From contig CAVVKG010000007.1 of NCBI GenBank assembly GCA_963748925.1, positions 186,001-250,000 on the forward strand: DNA of 64,000 bases. The letters are read 5' to 3'. Both the position numbers and the translations under genes were made by a program. The notes under the pieces were generated by a model. That model saw only the letters and a program-made list of their open reading frames with translations. It did not search any database and was not told where the DNA came from. This document shows, in pieces, positions 62,705-64,000 of the stretch. Numbering within the stretch: the first letter of the stretch is position 1; every line of letters starts with the position of its first letter. The stretch is from Cryomorpha sp963748925. Its GTDB lineage: Bacteria; Bacteroidota; Bacteroidia; Flavobacteriales_D; Cryomorphaceae.

Positions 62705-63333
62705 ACAGGGAGGCCGCTATTTCATACTGGACCGACAGGCTTATAAAAAAAATGCCCGAGCCGGCTGCGCCGCTAATCGCGAGATGGATAGTAGATTTAA
62801 AGGTGACTTTTGTAATTTCAAAACCAAGAAAAACAAAGCTGGGCGACTTTATGCCTGAATACAAAGGAAAACCGCCGAGGATTTCTGTAAATTCAGATTT
62901 GAATAAATATAATTTCCTGATTACTACCGTTCATGAATTTGCACATCTGGGCTGCCATTTAAAACACGGCAATAAGGTTAATCCACACGGCAGGGAATGG
63001 AAAGATCTCTATTCAGAATTACTTAAACCTTTTATTTCCATAAAAGTATTTCCGGAAAATTTATTGCCCGTTTTAAGCTATCATGTTTCAAAACCATCAG
63101 CATCAAGCTGCACCTGTCCAAAACTATCCAGAGCCTTGCTTGAATACGATAAAAACCCCGGGCTGCTTTTGAGCGATATTCCAACTAGAGAAAGTTTTGT
63201 TTTCCACAACATTGAATATCTCAAGCTGGAAAAAAGACGTACCCGATATATTTGTCAGCGACTTAGCGACAGTAAAAAATTTCTGATTTCAGGCAGGGCA
63301 ATAGTTGAAAATCCAAAAGTGAAACTACCATAG
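62701..63333 (+). CDS. SprT-like metalloprotease-domain protein
   Basis: A 210-residue SprT-domain protein. The zinc-protease helix TVHEFAHLGCH (HEFAH, residues 78-82) carries HExxH, and a third His lies in NPHGREWKDLY. The N-terminal part has ISYWTDRLIKKM and LGDFMPEYKGKPPRISV, typical of the family, and the C-terminus has a partial zinc-ribbon-like CTC (SCTCPKLSRALL) and YICQRL. Eukaryotic relatives cut DNA-protein crosslinks; the bacterial role is unproven. Coupled by 4 bp to the small lipoprotein gene. Confidence 0.85.
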   Translation: MNREAAISYWTDRLIKKMPEPAAPLIARWIVDLKVTFVISKPRKTKLGDFMPEYKGKPPRISVNSDLNKYNFLITTVHEFAHLGCHLKHGNKVNPHGREWKDLYSELLKPFISIKVFPENLLPVLSYHVSKPSASSCTCPKLSRALLEYDKNPGLLLSDIPTRESFVFHNIEYLKLEKRRTRYICQRLSDSKKFLISGRAIVENPKVKLP

Positions 63334-63342
63334 CCTTTTTCT

Positions 63343-63350
63343 TACCTTTG
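63343..63350 (+). promoter_or_regulatory. Candidate -7 box (TACCTTTG) of the aminotransferase gene
   Basis: TACCTTTG fits TAnnTTTG and lies 20 bases before the ATG at 63371; a clear -33 element is not seen. Confidence 0.45.
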
Positions 63351-63370
63351 CAGCGCCAAAAAACAATTGA

Positions 63371-64000
63371 ATGAGCCAATCGATAGCCGATAAAGAAGAG
63401 AGAAGAACGAGCTTACTAGCATCAGAACTAAAGGGATCTGAAATTATTAAACTCGCAGGCGAAATAAAAGACAAGATTGCCGCCGGAGCCAAAATTTACA
63501 ATTTTACTATTGGTGATTTTGATCCTGAGATATTTCCGATACCACAAGATCTTGAAAACGGGATAATCGATGCCTACAAGGCAAGACAGACTAACTATCC
63601 GCCATCCAACGGAATTCAGGAACTGCGAGAAAGTCTTTCTGGCTTTATTGAGCAAAAACTGGGGTTGAAATATACTCCCAATGAATTTTTGGTGGCAGCC
63701 GGTGGGAGACCGCTGATTTATGCTGCTTATCAAGCTATTTTGGATGCTGATGAGAAAGCTGTTTTTCCTGTGCCTAGCTGGAATAACAACCACTACACCA
63801 CCCTTACCCGAGGTAAGCAGGTAGCGGTGATAGCTAAGCCTGAAAACAACTTCATGCCGACAGCAGAAGAGCTTAAACCACATATTAAAGAGGCCGGAAT
63901 CCTGGCACTTTGCTCTCCTCTTAATCCTACAGGGACAGTTTTCTCAAAAGAACAGCTTCTCGCTATTTGCGAAATGGTCATTGCCGAAAACAAGAGCAGG
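63371..64000 (+). CDS. Class I/II aminotransferase, truncated by the window edge
   Basis: An open frame of 210 codons runs to the end of the window from ATG 63371. It begins MSQSIADKEERRTSLLASEL and has fold-type I PLP features: YNFTIGDFDPEIFPIP, QTNYPPSNGIQELRESLSGF (the NYP-type substrate/PLP block), EFLVAAGGRPLIYAAYQAIL, PVPSWNNNHYTTLTRG and LCSPLNPTGTVFSKEQLLAI (the N-P-T-G block, with Asn bound to the cofactor). The PLP lysine lies beyond the window. Aspartate/aromatic aminotransferase-like. The substrate is not determinable. Confidence 0.9.
   Translation, partial: MSQSIADKEERRTSLLASELKGSEIIKLAGEIKDKIAAGAKIYNFTIGDFDPEIFPIPQDLENGIIDAYKARQTNYPPSNGIQELRESLSGFIEQKLGLKYTPNEFLVAAGGRPLIYAAYQAILDADEKAVFPVPSWNNNHYTTLTRGKQVAVIAKPENNFMPTAEELKPHIKEAGILALCSPLNPTGTVFSKEQLLAICEMVIAENKSR

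Noticed and set aside
63428..63993. Minus-strand frames at the right end
   Set aside because: They are shadows of the plus-strand aminotransferase, whose frame is open from 63371 to the edge and has clear PLP-enzyme motifs.

Overview
The window reads as chromosomal DNA of a gliding or type IX secretion (T9SS) Bacteroidota, most likely a Flavobacteriales-type marine or aquatic organism. The evidence is the PKD-repeat proteins with T9SS type B C-termini, the tandem proteins with T9SS type A C-termini, a PorP/SprF protein, several TAnnTTTG-type -7 boxes, and Bacteroidota-style lipoproteins and OmpA proteins. The genus cannot be fixed from sequence alone. I saw no rRNA, tRNA, CRISPR array, phage or transposase.

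Region 1 (1 to about 21.3 kb) is a surface-polysaccharide locus, mostly on the minus strand. It holds four recognisable glycosyltransferases plus a likely fifth, a glutamine-dependent asparagine synthetase-type amidotransferase, a methyltransferase, a LbH acyltransferase, a sulfotransferase-like protein and a Wzx-type flippase. The export block is an OmpA protein, a Wza-like lipoprotein and a Wzc-like tyrosine autokinase. A haem oxygenase/bacteriophytochrome hybrid kinase pair sits inside the locus, which suggests (inference) red/far-red control of something nearby. The locus carries small insert-like pieces: a four-helix-bundle protein bracketed by inverted repeats, a ParE-type toxin-antitoxin pair next to a glycosyltransferase remnant, and three 140-bp tandem hairpin repeats.

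A striking feature of the first 24.7 kb is that nine genes are broken by single-base indels. Eight of these gene spans are 3n+1 bases long, and the ninth carries two compensating shifts. No comparable break was seen in the remaining 39 kb. Low-coverage, insertion-prone sequence at a contig end is the simplest explanation, but real decay of the locus is not excluded. These genes are annotated as whole CDSs with the shift described.

Region 2 (21.4 to 33.4 kb) has an OmpA protein, a HAD hydrolase overlapping methionine aminopeptidase, an NRDE protein, a SiaB-family kinase-like protein, and a tight three-gene T9SS adhesin operon (giant PKD protein, TPR/PD40 protein, PorP/SprF).

Region 3 (33.6 to 49.5 kb) contains an MbnP/MbnH-like copper-protein pair, an AddA/RecB-like helicase-nuclease, a YedK/HMCES-type protease, a second PKD protein, a TPR protein, the kynurenine pathway pair kynU-kmo, and hemL.

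Region 4 (49.5 to 50.9 kb) is a GxxExxY-family nuclease-like gene bracketed by two related repeat arrays in inverted orientation. Region 5 (50.9 to 64 kb) has a UbiA-like membrane protein, glycine decarboxylase (gcvP), two tandem T9SS type A proteins, an MlaE/MlaF-type lipid transport pair, a small lipoprotein overlapping a SprT-like protein, and the start of a class I aminotransferase that runs off the right edge.
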